From Dehalococcoidia bacterium (GTDB taxonomy: Bacteria > Chloroflexota > Dehalococcoidia > Lucifugimonadales > UBA3495): a DNA stretch of 64,000 nucleotides. The stretch spans positions 730,961 to 794,960 of the forward strand of contig JAJDTP010000005.1 of the NCBI GenBank assembly GCA_022827095.1, in the 5' to 3' direction. The translations under genes were made by a program, and so were the position numbers. The notes under the pieces are model-generated. The model was not told where the DNA came from, ran no database searches, and was given only the letters and a program-made list of their open reading frames with translations. Below are positions 1-8,610 of this stretch, in pieces (within the stretch, counting starts at the first letter, position 1; each line of letters begins with the position of its first letter).

Positions 1-57
1 GGTTCAACCGCGGCAAACCTTGAATTGTGAGGGCAACTCTGGCAAGATATCGTCATC

Positions 58-969
58 ATGAGAGTTGGCGCATTTGAACTTCAGGAGCCCCTGCCCGAAC
101 TGCGGGACCCGCACGTTTTCGCGATGATCCGCCCCTGGGTGGACGTGGGCAGCGTGGGCACCCTCACGCTGAACCGATTGGAGCGGTACCTCGGTTCCAA
201 GGAACTGGGCCGACTGCACCGGCCGGGCGAATTTTTCGATTTCACCCGTTACCGTCCCAGTATGCGGTTGGTGGACAACGAGCGGCGCGTGCGCATCCCC
301 AACAGCATCATCCGGTACGCCACGACCGAAAACGGGCCTGACTACCTATTCTTCCATCTGCGCGAGCCCCACGCCAACAGCGAGACGTACACCGACTCGA
401 TCCTGGAGGTCGTGGAGAAGTTCGACGTCAAAAGGTATTGCCGGCTCGGGGCAATGTACGATGCTGTACCGCATACGCGGCCCCTGCTGGTTACCGGTTC
501 GCTGGGCTCAGTGTCGCAGCTCAGGTCGGTGCCCAACCTCAAATTGCGGGGAAGCACTTACCAGGGTCCAACAACGATAATGAACCTGGTGTCCGACGGC
601 ATCGACAAAATGGAGATCGAGGCCATCAACTTCATGGTACACCTCCCGCAATACGTCCAGTTGGACGAGGACTACAACGGGACGGCGCGAATGATCGAAG
701 TGCTGTCGTCGGTCTACTCGGAAATCCCCGCCGACCTGGCGCCCACCCGGCGCGGTCAGAGGCAGTACCGGGAGTTGAACTCGGCCGTGGAGCGCAATTC
801 AGACCTGCAGGGCCTCATCAAGCAGATGGAAGACTACTACGACACCAACGAGGCCGAAAGCCCGGCGACCGAAGAGACCGGGAGCCAGGAAGACGCAGTA
901 GCGCTGTCGCCGGAGATCGAGCAGTTCCTGAGTGAACTAGGCGAGGAGTTCGGCCAGCGGGACGACTAA
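58..969 (+). CDS. PAC2 family protein (copy 1)
   Basis: A 303-residue soluble protein that resembles the PAC2 (proteasome assembly chaperone 2-like) family, found in actinobacteria, archaea and Chloroflexota with no settled bacterial function. The recognisable core is RLGAMYDAVPHTRP at about residues 129-142, followed by a YQGP motif near residue 172. The second copy at 52877-53767 has the equivalents IGALLDAVPHTR and NYQGP. The last 35 residues are acidic and probably flexible. The ATG at 58 is the first start in the frame, but no clear Shine-Dalgarno sequence precedes it, so an upstream start outside the window is possible. A strong terminator follows directly, so the gene ends its transcription unit. 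Family assignment rests on motif resemblance; function is unknown. Confidence 0.75.
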   Translation: MRVGAFELQEPLPELRDPHVFAMIRPWVDVGSVGTLTLNRLERYLGSKELGRLHRPGEFFDFTRYRPSMRLVDNERRVRIPNSIIRYATTENGPDYLFFHLREPHANSETYTDSILEVVEKFDVKRYCRLGAMYDAVPHTRPLLVTGSLGSVSQLRSVPNLKLRGSTYQGPTTIMNLVSDGIDKMEIEAINFMVHLPQYVQLDEDYNGTARMIEVLSSVYSEIPADLAPTRRGQRQYRELNSAVERNSDLQGLIKQMEDYYDTNEAESPATEETGSQEDAVALSPEIEQFLSELGEEFGQRDD

Positions 970-993
970 ACAGCCCGCATCGAGAAACAAACG

Positions 994-1023
994 AGCCGGG
1001 TCACATGACCCGGCTTTCGTTTT
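994..1023 (+). terminator. Rho-independent terminator after PAC2 gene
   Basis: A perfect 10-bp inverted repeat (AGCCGGGTCA / TGACCCGGCT, 994-1015) is followed by TTCGTTTT. It sits 25 nt after the PAC2 stop codon and just before the oppositely oriented tRNA. A GC-rich stem with a T-run is the classical intrinsic terminator form. Confidence 0.85.
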
Positions 1024-1040
1024 GCGCTCCCTGGGAGCGA

Positions 1041-1115
1041 TGGTGGCGACGGATGGATTCGAACCAACGACCTAGCGCTTATGAAGCGCCCGCTCTGCCA
1101 CTGAGCTACGTCGCC
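1041..1115 (-). tRNA. tRNA-Met (CAT anticodon)
   Basis: Read on the minus strand, the gene starts GGCGACG and ends CGTCGCC-A-CCA, giving a perfect 7-bp acceptor stem with an encoded CCA. The anticodon arm is GGCGC-TTCATAA-GCGCT (five pairs including one G-U), so the anticodon is CAT. A TTCGAATCC T-loop region is present. The first base pair is G-C, which fits an elongator rather than an initiator tRNA. A CAT anticodon could also belong to tRNA-Ile2 with lysidine modification, which sequence reading alone cannot settle. Confidence 0.93.
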
Positions 1116-1195
1116 TACCGAGCGGCCTCGACCAGACGCCGATGCTACCGCCAGCTAATCTATCGTAAGGCTCGCCCGGCCGCGTTGTCAATCGA

Positions 1196-1564
1196 ATGAC
1201 CACGCAGCATCGGCCGGATGAAGAAGGCGCGCTGTGGCAAGCCGCCGCCGGGCTGGAGGAGATTGTGTCTGACCTGTGCCGTCGGTTACAACCATTCCCG
1301 GCGTTTCTGGGTATGACGACGATACAGGCGATTGAACTCGACCCCACGCCGGCTCCAGTGCCAGACCTCGGTTGCGTCGTGCTGACGCCCGATGGCGTTG
1401 TTGCCGAACTGGACCTGACCGCGATTCCCGGCGTGGTCGGCGTGCTGGAAGTGGACCAGGTCGAGGAGTTCAGGCCGCTTGAATTGCCAGTGCAAGCGCG
1501 GATCACCTACCTGACCGAGGCGATCCGCGTCCTGGCCGCGGAAATCGCTAGGCAGGACGGCTAG
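1196..1564 (+). CDS. Hypothetical protein, 122 aa
   Basis: A 122-residue reading frame with codon use like its neighbours but no family I recognise. It is acidic, lacks membrane segments and a signal peptide, and its last 30 residues look helical. It starts 80 nt beyond the tRNA and has no clear ribosome-binding site. Its stop codon overlaps the moaC stop in a shared CTAG (1561-1564), so the two genes converge with no space for a terminator. It may be real because its frame fills the gap exactly, but expression is unproven. Confidence 0.45.
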   Translation: MTTQHRPDEEGALWQAAAGLEEIVSDLCRRLQPFPAFLGMTTIQAIELDPTPAPVPDLGCVVLTPDGVVAELDLTAIPGVVGVLEVDQVEEFRPLELPVQARITYLTEAIRVLAAEIARQDG

Positions 1565-2070
1565 GAACCGGTCAGGTCGACGTCGCCGGACTGGCCACCG
1601 GTCTTGCGCAACAGGCGCACCCCGTCGATGCGAACAGCGCGGTCGACGGCCTTGCACATGTCGTAGACGGTGAGCGCGGCCACCGACACTGCGGTCAGGG
1701 CCTCCATCTCAACGCCCGTTTTGCCCGAGGTGGTCGCTGTGGTCGTTATCCGTACGCGATTTTCCTCTTCCTCAAGCTCTAACTCCACGTCTACTTTGTT
1801 CAGTGGCAGTGGATGGCACAAGGGAATGAGCTCAGAGGTCTTTTTTGCACCCATGATGCCGGCCAACTGGGCGATGGTGAGCACGTCGCCCTTCTTCATC
1901 AAGCCATCGCGGATCAACGCCAGTGTCGCCGGTTCCATCACCACGTACCCACAGGCCTGGGCCATGCGATCCGTCACAGGCTTCCAGCCGACGTCGACCA
2001 TGCGGGCGCTGCCGTCATCGGCCAGGTGGGTCAGGCGGTCGGCGGGTTCGCTGGCATTGTCGGTGGTCAT
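1561..2070 (-). CDS. moaC: Cyclic pyranopterin monophosphate synthase MoaC
   Basis: MoaC converts 3',8-cyclo-7,8-dihydro-GTP, the MoaA product, into cyclic pyranopterin monophosphate, the second step of molybdenum cofactor synthesis in the cytoplasm. The 169-residue protein has the family core: [20 protein letters not shown] (about residues 59-78), [10 protein letters not shown] (81-90), and the [20 protein letters not shown] helix further on. Length is normal for the family. The gene follows moaA by 10 nt on the same strand, so the two are almost certainly cotranscribed. No other moa or moe genes are in the window. Confidence 0.96.
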   Translation of the reverse strand: MTTDNASEPADRLTHLADDGSARMVDVGWKPVTDRMAQACGYVVMEPATLALIRDGLMKKGDVLTIAQLAGIMGAKKTSELIPLCHPLPLNKVDVELELEEEENRVRITTTATTSGKTGVEMEALTAVSVAALTVYDMCKAVDRAVRIDGVRLLRKTGGQSGDVDLTGS

Positions 2071-2080
2071 GCGTTCCTCG

Positions 2081-3097
2081 TCATCCGCCGATGTGGTACA
2101 TCTCGACCTTCGTGCGCGTTCCAGATTCTGCGGCGGTCAACTCGGTTCGTTCTTCTGAATAACGGTCGCGGCGCACATTCCACGCGCCGGCGATGACGCC
2201 TGCCAGTTCGGCGTCGGAAGCGCCCTGACGCATGGGCCCGCGCAGGTCGACGCCGTCGGTGGCAAACAGGCAGGTGTACAGCTTGCCATCGGTGGAGAGG
2301 CGGGCGCGGGTGCAGTTGGCGCAGAAGGGTTGGGTTACCGAGGCGATCACGCCGATTTCTCCCGAACCGTCGCGATAGCGCCAGCGGTTGGCGACTTCGC
2401 CGACGTAATTGGGTTCCGCGGGATCAAGGGGCAACTCCGAGTCGATCATGGCTACGATCTCGGCCGCCGACACGACCTCGTCGAGCTTCCACCCGTTGCG
2501 GTTGCCGACGTCCATGTACTCGATGAAACGGACGATATGTCCGGAACCCTTGAAATGCCGCGCCAGGTCGACCAGGGTGTGGTCGTTGACGCCCTTCTGC
2601 ACCACGGCGTTGATCTTGATCGGGTTCAGACCGGCTTCGGATGCGCGACCGATACCGTCCAGCACGCGGCGGGTCCCGAAGCCGCGCCCATTCATCTGCT
2701 TGAACACTTCGTCGTCCAAGGAATCGAGGCTCACGGTGATCCGGTGCAAGCCGGCCTCTGACAGTTGCGTCGCCTGCTGGGCAAGGAGGTAGCCGTTGGT
2801 GGTGAGAGTGATATCGTCTGCGCCGGGAATGGCGGCCAACTGGGCGATCAGCTTGGACAGGTCAACGCGCAGCAGCGGTTCGCCGCCGGTTATCCGCAGT
2901 TTGTTGACGCCGGCGTCCACGAACAGCGCCGCCAGGCGTGAGATCTCCTCAAAGGTGAGAATCTCGTCTTTCGGCAGAAACTCGTAGGCCTCGCCGAATA
3001 TCTCCGCCGGCATGCAATACGGACACCGGAAATTGCACCGGTCGGTGACCGAGATGCGGAGGTCCCGAAGGGGGCGGCCGAATAGGTCGGTGATCAT
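2081..3097 (-). CDS. moaA: GTP 3',8-cyclase MoaA (radical SAM)
   Basis: MoaA is the radical S-adenosylmethionine enzyme that starts molybdenum cofactor synthesis by cyclising GTP. The 338-residue protein has the radical SAM cluster CNFRCPYC (Cys21, Cys25, Cys28). The C-terminal cluster that binds GTP is also present: [19 protein letters not shown], near residues 257-275. It ends in Gly-Gly, the double-glycine tail typical of MoaA. The start is the ATG at 3097, 19 nt after the rdgB stop. The gene lies in a minus-strand run of hydrolase, CoA-transferase, rdgB, moaA and moaC. Confidence 0.97.
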   Translation of the reverse strand: MITDLFGRPLRDLRISVTDRCNFRCPYCMPAEIFGEAYEFLPKDEILTFEEISRLAALFVDAGVNKLRITGGEPLLRVDLSKLIAQLAAIPGADDITLTTNGYLLAQQATQLSEAGLHRITVSLDSLDDEVFKQMNGRGFGTRRVLDGIGRASEAGLNPIKINAVVQKGVNDHTLVDLARHFKGSGHIVRFIEYMDVGNRNGWKLDEVVSAAEIVAMIDSELPLDPAEPNYVGEVANRWRYRDGSGEIGVIASVTQPFCANCTRARLSTDGKLYTCLFATDGVDLRGPMRQGASDAELAGVIAGAWNVRRDRYSEERTELTAAESGTRTKVEMYHIGG

Positions 3098-3116
3098 TGG
3101 AATAGCGACGGCTCAG

Positions 3117-3728
3117 CTATAGGTGCGACAGGTTCTGGAATACCCGGCGTGCCTTTCGGGCGGCATCGGCGCGGTGGCTGACACGGTTCTTGATCTCGAG
3201 GGGCACTTGGGCGATGGTCTGTCCTAACGATGGCAGATGGAACACGGGATCGTAACCGAAACCGTGTTCCCCCTCCGGCTTGAATTGTATCATTCCGGCG
3301 ACGGAGCCGACGACCGTGCCGATTATTGCCCCGCCGGGAGCGGCGATGGCGGCAACACAACGGAACCGAGCGACGCGCTGCTCCCAAGGCAAGCCATACA
3401 TATTTTCCAGCAAGAGGGCCAGGCGGTCGGCGTCGGACTGGCAGGCATCCCCGCCGTAACGGGCGGAATAAACGCCGGGGTCGCCGCCCAGGGCATGCAC
3501 TTCCAACCCCGAGTCGTCCGAGATCGTGGGCAGGTTCGACAACCGGGCGTATTCGCTGGCCTTCAAGCGGGCGTTGGCCAGGAAGGTGTCGCCGGTCTCG
3601 TCGACATCCCCGGTGACTCCGGCATCGTCCAGCGAGATCAGTTCCACCGGCCAGTCCGCCAGCAACTGCCGGTATTCCCGCATCTTCCCCTGGTTGCGCG
3701 TGGCAACGACCAGAATAGATCCCGACAT
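3117..3728 (-). CDS. rdgB: dITP/XTP pyrophosphatase (RdgB/HAM1)
   Basis: RdgB hydrolyses non-canonical purine nucleoside triphosphates (dITP, dXTP) to monophosphates, keeping them out of DNA. The frame gives 203 residues from the ATG at 3728. It opens SGSILVVATRNQGKMREY, the usual (T/S)xNxxKxxE substrate motif, and has the SDDSGLEVHALGG metal site and a C-terminal GYDPVF signature. An in-frame upstream start (3788) would overlap the CoA-transferase and adds an unconserved Arg-rich extension, so I prefer 3728. It begins 2 nt after the CoA-transferase stop, which indicates translational coupling. Confidence 0.93.
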   Translation of the reverse strand: MSGSILVVATRNQGKMREYRQLLADWPVELISLDDAGVTGDVDETGDTFLANARLKASEYARLSNLPTISDDSGLEVHALGGDPGVYSARYGGDACQSDADRLALLLENMYGLPWEQRVARFRCVAAIAAPGGAIIGTVVGSVAGMIQFKPEGEHGFGYDPVFHLPSLGQTIAQVPLEIKNRVSHRADAARKARRVFQNLSHL

Positions 3729-3730
3729 AG

Positions 3731-4969
3731 CTAGACGATACCTTCGGCGGCCAGGGACTGGAGGTCGTCTTCGGACAGCCCCAACCACTCGCCGTAAACT
3801 CCGGAGTTGTGCTCGCCGACGGTCGGCCCCATGTGGCGCAGTTCTCCGGGAGTTTCGCTGAATTTGGGGACCAGCCCCAGCATCCGGGTATGTCCCAACT
3901 CCGGATCATCAATTTCCACGATATCTTCCCGTTGGCGGTAGTGGGCGTCAGCGACGATATCGGCGCTGTTGTACACCGGACCAACCACGCCGCCGGCCGG
4001 GATCAACTCGTCCAGGATGGCGTCAACGCTACGGGAAGCGAGCCACTCCTGCAGCACGTCGTTCAACGCGTCCTTGGATTCGAGGCGAGCGGCATTGTTG
4101 GCGAAGCGTGGGTCGGACAGCAATTCGTCCAGCCCCATGGCACGGGCCAGCCCCTCCCAGGTGTTCTGGGAGGTTGCCGACAGGCCGAGCCAGCGGTCGT
4201 CGGCGGTACGGTAGAGGCTGCGGGGCGCGGCATCTGGGAAGTCGTTGCCCACGCGCTCGCGTATTTCGCCCAGACGGTCGTAGATGGTGAGATGAGGGAT
4301 ACAGAGCCGGAATAATGGCTCGAACAGGCTGAGGTCGACCACCTGGCCGGCAGCCGGACGGCCTTCACGCACATCGGCATCCCGCCGGTAGATTGCCATC
4401 ATGCCGGCCATGGCGCCGAAAACGCCGGCTATCTCGTCCGCGAGGGGAATGGGAGGAAGGTTAGGGGGCGTGTCGGGGAATCCAGTCATGCCGATGTAGC
4501 CGCTCATGCACTCGGCGATGGTGCCGAAGCCGGGGCGGTCCTTGTAGGGACCGGTCTGACCGAAGCCCGAGAAGCGCAGGATAACCAGTCCCGGGTTCAC
4601 GTCGGCTGAGTGCAGGTCAGACGGGCCAAGGTTCCAGCGCTCGAGGGTACCGGGTCGGAAGCCTTCGATCAGGACGTCAGCTTGGGCGGCGAGTCGCTTC
4701 AGTATGGCCTGGCCGCGCGGGTCGGCCATGTTGAGGGTGATGGACTGCTTGTTGCGGGAGTGCACCTTCCACCACAGAGAAACGCCATTGTAGAAGGGTC
4801 CCCAATTGCGCAAGGGGTCGCCGGATCCGGGCCGCTCGACCTTGATGACCTCGGCGCCAAAATCGGCCATGAGCGACGAGGCCGTACCGCCAGCCACGAT
4901 AATCGAGAGGTCCAGGACGCGGAGACCAGCCAGGGGTCCTGCTGCTGCTGTTGGTTCTGAAGAGGTCAA
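3731..4969 (-). CDS. CaiB/BaiF (type III) CoA-transferase
   Basis: A 412-residue member of the family III CoA-transferases (formyl-CoA transferase, CaiB, BaiF), which move CoA between carboxylic acids in the cytoplasm through an aspartyl-CoA intermediate. Family landmarks are LAGLRVLDLS at the N-terminus, GAEVIKVERPGSGDP, VLIEGFRPGTLERW, and the PLADEIAG segment whose Asp is the likely catalytic residue. The substrate cannot be read from sequence. It lies 66 nt downstream of an alpha/beta hydrolase and 2 nt upstream of rdgB on the same strand. Two further paralogues are at 31866-33125 and 33421-34629. Confidence 0.92.
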   Translation of the reverse strand: MTSSEPTAAAGPLAGLRVLDLSIIVAGGTASSLMADFGAEVIKVERPGSGDPLRNWGPFYNGVSLWWKVHSRNKQSITLNMADPRGQAILKRLAAQADVLIEGFRPGTLERWNLGPSDLHSADVNPGLVILRFSGFGQTGPYKDRPGFGTIAECMSGYIGMTGFPDTPPNLPPIPLADEIAGVFGAMAGMMAIYRRDADVREGRPAAGQVVDLSLFEPLFRLCIPHLTIYDRLGEIRERVGNDFPDAAPRSLYRTADDRWLGLSATSQNTWEGLARAMGLDELLSDPRFANNAARLESKDALNDVLQEWLASRSVDAILDELIPAGGVVGPVYNSADIVADAHYRQREDIVEIDDPELGHTRMLGLVPKFSETPGELRHMGPTVGEHNSGVYGEWLGLSEDDLQSLAAEGIV

Positions 4970-5035
4970 AAGCCTATTCCTGTCAGGTCGATGCGGTGAG
5001 CGTCAGTGTCGTTGCGGCGAGTGTTTCCATCGTGG

Positions 5036-5905
5036 TCAGTCGCCGAACCAATCGATTATCGCATTCAGCACATCGCTAGGATATTCCATGGGCAGGAAAT
5101 GGCTGCCTTTGCCCATGGGTTTCACCACGGAGCCCGGCACCAGCCTTCGGAATTGCTCGATGCCCGGGTCTTTGGGCCGTTGCGAACCGGGGTAGTCCGC
5201 GAGCAGGAGCAGCCAGTCGCCGGGCAGTTCCTTGAGGTATTTCGTCACCTGAAGATCGTCGCGCATGCCGTAAAAAGTAGCCTCGGTTTCCGGATGGCAT
5301 TTCAGCTCCGCGCGTCCGTCGGACAACAGCCGGGTCCCGCCCTCAATGAACTGCCGGTAAGGCTCGTCTTCCCAATCCTTGAACGCCGCTCGGGTGCGGT
5401 AGGCGTCGAACATGGCCTCGCGGGATTCCCAAACCGAACGCTTCATGCGGGTGCGGTCGGCTCGGCGGCTGAGATCCTGGCTGGGAACGTTGGCCACGTC
5501 GTTGCTGACCCGAGTTTCCACCAAGACCACCCGGCCGAACCTGCCGGGCAGGAGCCTGGAAGCGATAATGGCAGCCAGTCCGCCGGAGGAATGTCCAATG
5601 ACCAGTGGGGACTCGAGGTCCATCGCCTCCACAATGGCGGCCACGTCTTCGCCCGCATATTCGAACCTGTAACCCTTGTCCGACCGGTCGGTATCGCCGT
5701 GCCCACGCTGGTCGAAGGCCAACACGCGGTAGCGCTCGGCCAGTCCTCGGGCGATGGGTTTCCAGGGCCAGGCGCACAGGCCGGTGGCGTGCAGCATCAG
5801 CACCGGCGGGTTGGAGGGTTCTCCCCATTCGAGATAGTGATGGCGAATGCCGTTGGCGGAGACGAAGTTGCTGGTCCAGTCATCGGTGCGTGCAGTGTTG
5901 GGCAT
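5036..5905 (-). CDS. Alpha/beta hydrolase
   Basis: A serine hydrolase of the alpha/beta fold, about 289 residues from the chosen start. It has the HATGLCAWPW oxyanion-loop region, the strand DQRGHGDTDRS, the nucleophile elbow VIGHSSGG and a late GSHFLPMEYP containing the probable catalytic His. The residue pattern resembles the haloalkane dehalogenase/epoxide hydrolase/esterase group, but the substrate cannot be assigned. I chose ATG 5905, preceded by AAAGG 7 nt upstream. ATG codons at 5941 and 5977 are also in frame but run into the nuo promoter region. It is the first gene of the minus-strand run that ends with moaC. Confidence 0.85.
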   Translation of the reverse strand: MPNTARTDDWTSNFVSANGIRHHYLEWGEPSNPPVLMLHATGLCAWPWKPIARGLAERYRVLAFDQRGHGDTDRSDKGYRFEYAGEDVAAIVEAMDLESPLVIGHSSGGLAAIIASRLLPGRFGRVVLVETRVSNDVANVPSQDLSRRADRTRMKRSVWESREAMFDAYRTRAAFKDWEDEPYRQFIEGGTRLLSDGRAELKCHPETEATFYGMRDDLQVTKYLKELPGDWLLLLADYPGSQRPKDPGIEQFRRLVPGSVVKPMGKGSHFLPMEYPSDVLNAIIDWFGD

Positions 5906-5943
5906 CGGGCGGCCTTTGGATTGGTTTCGCGGGGTGGCCATTA

Positions 5944-5952
5944 TGCTATAAT
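5944..5952 (+). promoter_or_regulatory. Extended -10 promoter for the nuo operon
   Basis: TGCTATAAT matches the extended -10 consensus TGnTATAAT exactly. It lies 54 nt upstream of the nuoA start, in the divergent gap between the hydrolase and complex I genes. No good -35 hexamer is at 17 bp, which extended -10 promoters tolerate. The same TGnTAnAAT pattern precedes several other transcription units in the window. Confidence 0.6.
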
Positions 5953-6006
5953 GCCGCCGCCCAATTATCCAGACCATCCAGTCTGCCGATCTGAGAAGCC
6001 GCTCTT

Positions 6007-6393
6007 ATGCTCGATGACTACTTTGGCCAGTATGGTCTGATCGCCATCTTCCTGGTCATTTCCATCGTGGTGCCGTGCAGCATGTTGCTGGCCTCCCACG
6101 GGCTTTCCCGATTCGGCATCCGGCCGGCGCGACCGAACGCCGTAAAGCACGACACCTACGAGTGCGGCGTGCAGACCATCGGCGGCACGTGGAATCGGTT
6201 CCAATTCCGGTACTACATGTTCGCCATTCTGTTCGTAATTTTTGACGTTGAGGTCGTTTTCCTCTACCCGTGGGCGACCAAGTTCCTGACCCTGGAATTG
6301 TTCGCCCTGATCGAGATGGCGGTATTCGTGGGGATCCTGCTGCTGGCCTGGGCATACGCCTGGCGCAAGCGTGACCTGGAATGGCAGGGGTAG
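6007..6393 (+). CDS. nuoA: NADH-quinone oxidoreductase subunit A
   Basis: NuoA is a small membrane subunit of respiratory complex I at the junction of the peripheral and membrane arms. The 128-residue protein has three predicted membrane helices. Between the first and second is the loop containing [10 protein letters not shown], whose conserved ECG residues line the quinone channel. [12 protein letters not shown] motif follows, diagnostic for the family. It is the first gene of the nuoABCDHIJK-x-LMN operon, behind an extended -10 promoter. Confidence 0.96.
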   Translation: MLDDYFGQYGLIAIFLVISIVVPCSMLLASHGLSRFGIRPARPNAVKHDTYECGVQTIGGTWNRFQFRYYMFAILFVIFDVEVVFLYPWATKFLTLELFALIEMAVFVGILLLAWAYAWRKRDLEWQG

Positions 6394-6398
6394 ACAGC

Positions 6399-7031
6399 AT
6401 GGCAGAGCAGACCAACTTCACGCTGCCGTCATCGGGCGGACCGTTGCACAGCCGGACCTGGGACATTGACCGGTCGGAAGGGCAGTTAGTCAACGAGATA
6501 ATTGCGGCTTCCCAATCGCCGATTGAGGTTCCCGCCATTGAGGTCCCGGACGACCTGCAGCGCAACCTGATGGTGACGTCGGTGGACGCACTGGTGAACT
6601 GGAGCCGAAAGTCGGCGCTGTGGCCAGTGTCGTTCGGGCTGGCATGCTGCGCCTTCGAGATGATGGCGACCGCCATGGGCCGGTTTGATATCTCGCGCTT
6701 CGGCATGGAAGTGTTTCGAGCCTCGCCGCGCCAGGCCGACCTGATGATCGTGGCGGGCACGGTGACCTGGAAGATGGCGCCGCCCATCCAGCGGATCTAC
6801 GAGCAGATGGCCGAGCCGCGCTGGGTAATTTCGATGGGAGTTTGCGCGACCAGCGGCGGGCCGTACTTCGGATCCTACAGCGTGGTGCCCGGCGTCGACC
6901 ACATCATCCCCGTTGACGTCTATGTGCCGGGATGCCCACCAAGGCCGGACGCGTTGCTGTACGGCATCATGGAGTTGCACGAGAAGATCAAGAAGTATCG
7001 CAACCTGGGCGACGGGAGATTCAAGCCGTGA
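6399..7031 (+). CDS. nuoB: NADH-quinone oxidoreductase subunit B
   Basis: NuoB carries cluster N2, the last iron-sulfur centre before quinone in complex I. Ligands visible are the CC pair in [10 protein letters not shown], the Cys in [10 protein letters not shown] and the Cys in [11 protein letters not shown]. The start at ATG 6399 is chosen because AGGGG lies 8 nt upstream; an ATG at 6381 would overlap nuoA. This gives 210 residues with an N-terminal extension of about 50 residues before the conserved region. The nuoB stop overlaps the nuoC GTG start (GTGA). Confidence 0.96.
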   Translation: MAEQTNFTLPSSGGPLHSRTWDIDRSEGQLVNEIIAASQSPIEVPAIEVPDDLQRNLMVTSVDALVNWSRKSALWPVSFGLACCAFEMMATAMGRFDISRFGMEVFRASPRQADLMIVAGTVTWKMAPPIQRIYEQMAEPRWVISMGVCATSGGPYFGSYSVVPGVDHIIPVDVYVPGCPPRPDALLYGIMELHEKIKKYRNLGDGRFKP

Positions 7032-7471
7032 CGTTGAGCGTCGTATCCGGCGAGACTCTGGCGCAACGCCTGCGTGAGGCGGCGCCGAACTCCGTGGTTG
7101 ATTGGGACGAAACGGCGGTCTGGGTGGAACCGAGCTCGCTGGGGTCAGTCGCCAGCGCACTGCATGGCGACGCGGACTTCGACTTCAAATTCCTGAACGC
7201 CATCAGCGCCATCGATTTCGTTGAGCACTTCGAGCTGGTGTACCACTTGACCTCCATCGCCAAGCAGCATACCGGCATGGTGCGGAGCCGGGTTTACGGT
7301 CGCGAGGAACCTACGGCCGCATCGGTGGTCGGCGTATGGAAAGGCGCAGATTTCCAGGAACGGGAAATCTGGGATCTGATGGGCGTGCGTTTCACCGGGC
7401 ATCCCAACATGAAACGCATCATGCTTTGGGAAGGATTCGAAGGCCACCCGCTGCGCAAGGACTTCCTGTAG
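7028..7471 (+). CDS. nuoC: NADH-quinone oxidoreductase subunit C
   Basis: NuoC is a peripheral-arm subunit of complex I that packs against NuoD. The 147-residue protein includes the family signature [21 protein letters not shown] followed by the C-terminal GHPLRKDF. The start is GTG 7028, overlapping the nuoB stop as GTGA; longer readings into nuoB give a low-complexity Arg-rich extension with no homology signal. NuoC is separate from NuoD here, not fused as in enterobacteria. Confidence 0.95.
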   Translation: MTLSVVSGETLAQRLREAAPNSVVDWDETAVWVEPSSLGSVASALHGDADFDFKFLNAISAIDFVEHFELVYHLTSIAKQHTGMVRSRVYGREEPTAASVVGVWKGADFQEREIWDLMGVRFTGHPNMKRIMLWEGFEGHPLRKDFL

Positions 7472-7503
7472 GAACCGGCTCCCGGTTTCTCGAACCATCT
7501 GCC

Positions 7504-8610
7504 ATGACGATCCGCACCGAGCCAATGACGGTCAACGTGGGGCCGCAGCACCCCAGCACGCACGGCGTGTTCCGGGTGCGCATCACGTTCGATGGCGAGG
7601 ATATCGTCGAGGTCGAGCCGGTGCTGGGTTACCTGCACCGGGGCACTGAGAAGCTGGCCGAAGAGCGGAATTACGTGCAGGTGGTGACCCTTACGGACCG
7701 CCTGGACTACACCTCCTCGATGATCAACAACCAGGCCTACTGTCTTGCGGTGGAGCAACTGTTGGGGATCGAACCACCGCCTCGGGGAAAGTACCTGCGT
7801 ACCCTCGCCGCCGAATTGCAGCGCATCGCCAGCCACCTGATCGCCGTGGGCTTTTTTGTCCAGGAGTTGGGGGCGTTCGGCACGCCGCTGATGTACACGT
7901 TCCGGAGCCGCGAACGGATCCTGGACCTTTTCGAGATGCTGTGCGGCGCGCGGATCACGGTGAGCTACATGCGTCCGGGCGGCGTTTTCGCGGATACCCC
8001 GCCCGATTTCTGGCCGGCCCTGGACCAATTCCTCAACGAGTTCGAGGGGGAACTGGAGGAAATCGAAAATCTGCTGCTCAGCAACGAGATATTGATGGTT
8101 CGCACGCGGGGTGTCAGCCCGCTGCCCGCGGACGTGGCGATCAACTGCTCGGTGAGCGGGCCGGTGCTGCGGGCCAGCGGCGTCAACTGGGATTGGCGCA
8201 AGATAGCCCCGTACGACGCCTACGACCAGGTCGAATTCGACATCCCGGTGGGCGAAAACGGCGACAATTATGACCGCTTCTGGGTGCGAATGCAGGAAGT
8301 GCGTCAGAGCCTACGCATCGTGCGTCAATGCGTGGCGCAGATTGAGCCCGGCACGGTGCGCCGAGAATTGCCCATGGTCCTGAGGGCAGCGCCCGGAGCC
8401 GAAGCCTACGGCCGCGTCGAGGCATCCAAGGGCGAGTTGGGATTCTTTCTCGTCAGCGACGGCGGCGTTTCGCCCTACCGCTGCAAGATAAGGTCGCCTT
8501 CCCTGATCAACCTGACGATCACTGAACACCTGCTTCTAGGTTGGAAATTGGCCGACATGATCGTGTCCCTGGGCAGCGTTGACATAAACATGGGCGAGGT
8601 CGACCGCTGA
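7504..8610 (+). CDS. nuoD: NADH-quinone oxidoreductase subunit D
   Basis: NuoD is the 49-kDa-type subunit that forms the quinone-binding site with NuoB. The 368-residue protein starts with the classical TVNVGPQHPSTHGV and GYLHRGTEKLAE motifs and ends with DINMGEVDR, the usual C-terminus. The His of the PQHPSTHG loop is the one that contacts quinone in characterised enzymes. ATG 7504 is chosen because it precedes the conserved region directly; in-frame upstream codons lie within nuoC. The stop codon overlaps the nuoH start by 1 nt (TGATG). Confidence 0.96.
   Translation: MTIRTEPMTVNVGPQHPSTHGVFRVRITFDGEDIVEVEPVLGYLHRGTEKLAEERNYVQVVTLTDRLDYTSSMINNQAYCLAVEQLLGIEPPPRGKYLRTLAAELQRIASHLIAVGFFVQELGAFGTPLMYTFRSRERILDLFEMLCGARITVSYMRPGGVFADTPPDFWPALDQFLNEFEGELEEIENLLLSNEILMVRTRGVSPLPADVAINCSVSGPVLRASGVNWDWRKIAPYDAYDQVEFDIPVGENGDNYDRFWVRMQEVRQSLRIVRQCVAQIEPGTVRRELPMVLRAAPGAEAYGRVEASKGELGFFLVSDGGVSPYRCKIRSPSLINLTITEHLLLGWKLADMIVSLGSVDINMGEVDR

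Noticed and set aside
3094..3984. Long minus-strand frame overlapping rdgB and the end of the CoA-transferase
   Set aside because: It overlaps two clearly identified genes in another frame and has Arg/Gly/Pro-rich composition.
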